From Nitriliruptoraceae bacterium (GTDB lineage: Bacteria; Actinomycetota; Nitriliruptoria; Nitriliruptorales; Nitriliruptoraceae), in assembly GCA_007131525.1 (NCBI GenBank), contig SLQK01000139.1, forward strand, positions 1 through 8,702: 8,702 nt of DNA, read 5' to 3'. Below are positions 7,401 to 8,702 of the stretch, piece after piece. The notes beneath the pieces were generated by a model. That model saw only the letters and a program-made list of their open reading frames with translations. It made no database searches and was not told the origin of the DNA. The position numbers and the translations under genes were made by a program. Each line of letters opens with the position of its first letter. The stretch's first letter is position 1.

Positions 7401-7729
7401 CCGGTGGGCTCGGATGACGGGGCCGCCGCTGCTTCGGCCCGGCGCGGATCCTCCCCCGTGAGCTCGGTGAGCGCATCGTCGATCCGCTCACGCTCCTCCT
7501 GGAAGTCCGCCAGGACCAGGCTGCGCTCGGGCCCGGTGACCTCGCGCTCCAGCCGTTGGATCGTGCGACCGACGTCACGCCGCAGCCAACGCAGCGCATC
7601 GATCCAGCCCGCCTCGTCGCTGGACAACAGGTCGAGGTCGGTGTCGGACGCGAGGCCGTCGAGGTGCGCCTGGGCGAGCTCCCGGAGATCCTCCGGGGTC
7701 AACCGTCGGCCACGTGCGTGACTGGCGAT
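4457..7729 (-). CDS. SNF2-family DNA-dependent ATPase (DEAD/DEAH-type helicase, DUF3670-like middle domain)
   Basis: This is a bacterial Swi2/Snf2 ATPase of about 1,090 residues, expected to translocate along duplex nucleic acid and remodel bound protein without unwinding strands. Counting from the ATC at 7729, the order is: an N-terminal helical region with a charged coiled-coil-like stretch (about 50-90), an Ala/Glu/Asp-rich linker (about 92-131), a long family-specific middle region including a DUF3670-like block (about 460-565), then two RecA-like lobes. Lobe 1 has DMGLGKT (634-640, Walker Lys639), DEAQ (731-734) and LTGTP (758-762). Lobe 2 has the helicase C-terminal domain (about 905-1040) with QARDRAWRIGQ (1005-1015) carrying the arginine fingers. 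All ATPase motifs are intact. The layout resembles actinobacterial HelZ-like SNF2 proteins. The start is uncertain: GGAGGG sits 6 bases before ATC 7729, while the in-frame alternatives are TTG 7702 (no site), TTG 7846 and ATG 7942, whose added residues are not protein-like. Two small genes follow with overlaps. No nuclease, methylase or SWIM-zinc partner lies in the window, so a defence role is not supported. Confidence 0.95.
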   Translation of the reverse strand: MASHARGRRLTPEDLRELAQAHLDGLASDTDLDLLSSDEAGWIDALRWLRRDVGRTIQRLEREVTGPERSLVLADFQEERERIDDALTELTGEDPRRAEAAAAPSSEPTGGPAEEAAGDDADEEAAALEPSPPQLQLSWQRGTIVAWSAGRGSDPEPTSIVADRLAVAGAPVDAFSEGDPITLPGGATATTLTADIHDTLGWLVALAGTHEDEGLAPSVTWIGLAAALAVRLVAQGRMVPQLRKVGDAPANRSYFAVRWEPTLIDHDELTGLVKAMPGAVAALEGRRDARTVTHAIVSGFVDAICRDAAGRVEVPAPPPQPQRPAEIAEAALGRLDGSTFEAPHAQGTEIRRGLESWAEGVTGASKLELIVQLDPPDEGDAWLLRTLVPGGRRKDEPVEAAMSRANHDRKELIKRELERLEGLYAPLERGKDRRRGEVILSQDEAWELMTQMGSVLTNAGFDVRVPPLSTKKASSQLKLTSLGSQERAVGAQQLSDVRWSAVFGDEELTAAQIRELASQSRPLVRSQGRWVAVDHADLEAAAAALEERANRTRLSGADMLRYALGLDGTALGRPIQLEGEGWAADLLHSAASIPEQPPTSPEGFDGELRSYQADALAWLHFLESAGLGGILALDMGLGKTPTLLAFLRDRDEDTPAALVIAPPAVVGNWASEASRFVPDLKVVVHHGTNRADAEEVAAEAADADVVLTTYGTALRDVDALAAITWSRVVLDEAQVIKNPASETAQQLRRLDGGIRVVLTGTPIENGLGDLWALLDFANPGLLGDRATFVSQMQQIAAKGKGAESALTTLNGVLVFRRTKAEPAIAAELPDRIDSLDHCPMTTEQIGLYQAVLDDLVVTSADQDTTKRKGAVLAAITALKQICNHPAAYTGDDGPLEDRSGKLARLEEIVDSVFESDERMLIFTHFATWGERLAKHLTARTGIEIECYHGGLARGARDRMIERFQTTEGPGALVLSLKAGGTGLNLTAASHVVLYDRWWNPAVEDQARDRAWRIGQTRTVVAHRLVCPGTVDERVEEVVAGKRKIADIALPKSSTVGDLDERQLRRALGIDPDTVLTEDVPLPAAARGDAA

Positions 7730-7735
7730 GGTGGT

Positions 7736-7741
7736 CCCTCC
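7736..7741 (-). promoter_or_regulatory. Ribosome binding site before the SNF2 gene
   Basis: GGAGGG on the minus strand lies 6 bases before the in-frame ATC at 7729. No ATG, GTG or TTG in the SNF2 frame lies at a suitable distance; the nearest downstream is TTG 7702, 33 bases away. A GTG between them is out of frame and meets a stop after four codons. Confidence 0.5.
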
Positions 7742-8117
7742 GTACGCTGACGAGCCGCAGCCGCAGCGGTGCGGCGAGGTCGGGGTCGATCGGTCGGTGA
7801 CGGCCCACCGATGGGCGCAGCACCGTCCGATCCGTTCGAGGCGCAACGTGGCGCATCGAGGTCGGCACCCTGGCAGACGGCGTGGAGCGGTCGTGCCGTC
7901 CGCGGTCCCGGCGGCCGGCGCATCATCACACCGTGGGGCCATCGGGACATCGGGACCCGTGGTGCCGAGGAGCGGCCACCCGGAGGGCGGCTCGACCCCG
8001 GCGTGTCCGGCTCGCTGGGCGCGAGCGGACGTCCCGGTCCCGTGCTGCCGTCAGCGTAGCGTGCCGGGGTGCGGCCTGCCCGGAGGTGGCTGCCCACCGA
8101 CGGGCGGGAGCAGGTCC
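7742..8117. other. Intergenic region upstream of the SNF2 operon
   Basis: This gap of nearly 380 bases between the hydroquinone reductase stop and the SNF2 ribosome binding site holds no gene I can support on either strand. The open frames across it give Arg/Pro/Gly-rich translations without recognisable domains. It should contain the SNF2 promoter; a TACGCT hexamer (minus strand, 8053-8058) has the TANNNT form of a -10 box but no clear -35, and is over 300 bases from the start. Two small hairpins lie near its right end. Confidence 0.5.
8064..8098 (-). terminator. Two adjacent GC hairpins after the hydroquinone reductase gene
   Basis: Starting about 20 bases after the stop at 8118, GGTGG-CTGC-CCACC (8085-8098) and CCGGG...CCCGG with a 10-base loop (8064-8083) can each form a 5-bp stem. 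Neither has a following T run, so if they act in termination or 3' end protection it would not be as a canonical intrinsic terminator. Confidence 0.25.
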
Positions 8118-8702
8118 TCAGTGCAGGGCGTGCAGCGGTGGGTTGTGGTGGACCGGGATCTCCTCGCTCGGCGGCACGGGCCCGGGTGGGGTCCCGTCAC
8201 CGAAGGGGCGCCCCCCGAGCTCCTCGCGGAAGTGTGGGGTCGCCCAGCCGGTCGGGTCCGGACCGAGGGGCACGATGCCGGTCGGGTTGATGTCGGTGTG
8301 CACCTCGTAGTAGTGCCGCTTGATGTGGAGGAAGTCGATGGTGTCCCCGAACCCGGGGGTCTGGAACAGGTCGCGGGCGTAGGCCCACAGGACCGGCATT
8401 TCGGTCAGCTTCGAGCGGTTGCACTTGAAGTGGTTGTGGTAGACGGCATCGAAGCGGGCCAGGGTCGTGAACAGGCGCACGTCGGCCTCGGTGATCGTGT
8501 CCCCCACCAGGTAGCGACGGGTGGCCAGGCGATCGGCGAGCCAGTCCAACCGGGCGAACAGTCGCGCGTAGGCCTGCTCGTAGGCCTGCCGGGTGCCGGC
8601 GAAGCCTGCCTCGTACACACCGTTGTTGACGTCGCGGAACACCCGTTCCGCCACCTCGTCGATCTCGTCGCGCAGCGGCGCCGGGTACAGCTGCGGTGCG
8701 CC
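8118..8702 (-). CDS. Glutathionyl-hydroquinone reductase (YqjG/ECM4-type glutathione S-transferase), N-terminus missing
   Basis: The frame is open to the right edge, so the gene begins outside; 194 C-terminal residues are visible. YPAPLRDEID, VNNGVYEAGFA (visible 25-35), YLVGDTITEADVRLFTTLARFD (65-86, quoted here only as its known core DVRLFTTLARFD), HFKCNR (91-96) and INPTGIVPLG (138-147) are hallmarks of the Xi-class GST family of S-glutathionyl-hydroquinone reductases, which release glutathione and free hydroquinone from conjugates, a cytosolic detoxification or quinone-recycling step. The catalytic cysteine of the N-terminal thioredoxin-like domain (a CPWAHR-type motif in the family) is beyond the edge, so activity cannot be confirmed. 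The GTG at 8654 is internal. After GIVPLG about 47 residues remain, Pro/Gly-rich and ending in His-rich HHNPPLHALH, which seems longer than in the enterobacterial enzymes. Most actinobacteria make mycothiol instead of glutathione, so the true conjugate here may be a mycothiol one (inference). Confidence 0.92.
   Translation of the reverse strand, partial: GAPQLYPAPLRDEIDEVAERVFRDVNNGVYEAGFAGTRQAYEQAYARLFARLDWLADRLATRRYLVGDTITEADVRLFTTLARFDAVYHNHFKCNRSKLTEMPVLWAYARDLFQTPGFGDTIDFLHIKRHYYEVHTDINPTGIVPLGPDPTGWATPHFREELGGRPFGDGTPPGPVPPSEEIPVHHNPPLHALH

Noticed and set aside
6509..7417. Plus-strand reading frame of 302 codons opposite the SNF2 gene
   Set aside because: Antisense to a well-supported ATPase gene, no recognisable motif and composition typical of a mirrored high-GC frame.
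4457..7729. SNF2 gene as part of a phage-defence system such as DISARM
   Set aside because: No methyltransferase, nuclease, phospholipase-D or DUF1998-type gene accompanies it in the window, and the architecture fits ordinary chromosomal bacterial SNF2 proteins.
7730..7942. SNF2 start at ATG 7942
   Set aside because: The added 71 residues are Arg/Cys/Pro-rich and not protein-like, and no good ribosome binding site was noted for it, whereas GGAGGG at 7736-7741 points to a start near 7729.
7769..8059. Plus-strand open frame (96 codons) in the gap upstream of SNF2
   Set aside because: Gly/Arg/Pro-rich translation without domain, no good ribosome binding site and no partner gene; taken as non-coding upstream DNA of the SNF2 operon.

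Overview
The window is very GC-rich, bacterial, and almost fully coding, with a strong G/C bias at third codon positions and frequent GTG starts. The gene content (a trans-acting enoyl reductase-like saccharopine dehydrogenase-fold protein, a DUF4031 protein, a bacterial SNF2 ATPase with a DUF3670-type middle domain) points to a high-GC actinobacterium. That assignment is inference; no rRNA, tRNA or other phylogenetic marker is present. I see no mobile element, CRISPR array or RNA gene.

Left part (1-2273). A saccharopine dehydrogenase-like/trans-acting enoyl reductase-like protein, cut by the window's left edge, is followed after 58 bases by a patatin-like phospholipase (944-1930), both on the plus strand. 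A DUF4031 gene on the minus strand (1893-2273) converges on the patatin gene and overlaps its 3' end by 38 bases.

Middle part (2274-3620). The gap upstream of the DUF4031 gene holds six perfect-length copies of a 9-base tandem repeat and a weak promoter candidate. Two plus-strand genes follow: a small protein with PDPA tetrapeptide repeats and a charged helical C-terminus (2527-2781), and, 38 bases later, a classical short-chain dehydrogenase/reductase (2820-3620) that ends in an Arg-Asp repeat.

Right part (3656-8702), all minus strand. A large SNF2-family ATPase (4457 to about 7729) is followed by a 160-residue protein with a strongly basic, probably disordered N-terminus (ATGA 4-base overlap) and then by a 110-residue protein I do not recognise (11-base overlap). 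These three genes look translationally coupled and are the most likely place for something undescribed: a DNA- or RNA-remodelling ATPase with two small, uncharacterised partners. The SNF2 gene has a good ribosome binding site placed before an ATC codon, not before any ATG/GTG/TTG. About 390 bases upstream of it is the 3' part of a glutathionyl-hydroquinone reductase gene, cut by the right edge.

The lipid/redox genes on the left and the SNF2 operon on the right converge at 3620/3656 and show no evident functional link. Most of the content is conventional; the coupled SNF2 trio and its unusual start are the points most worth following up.
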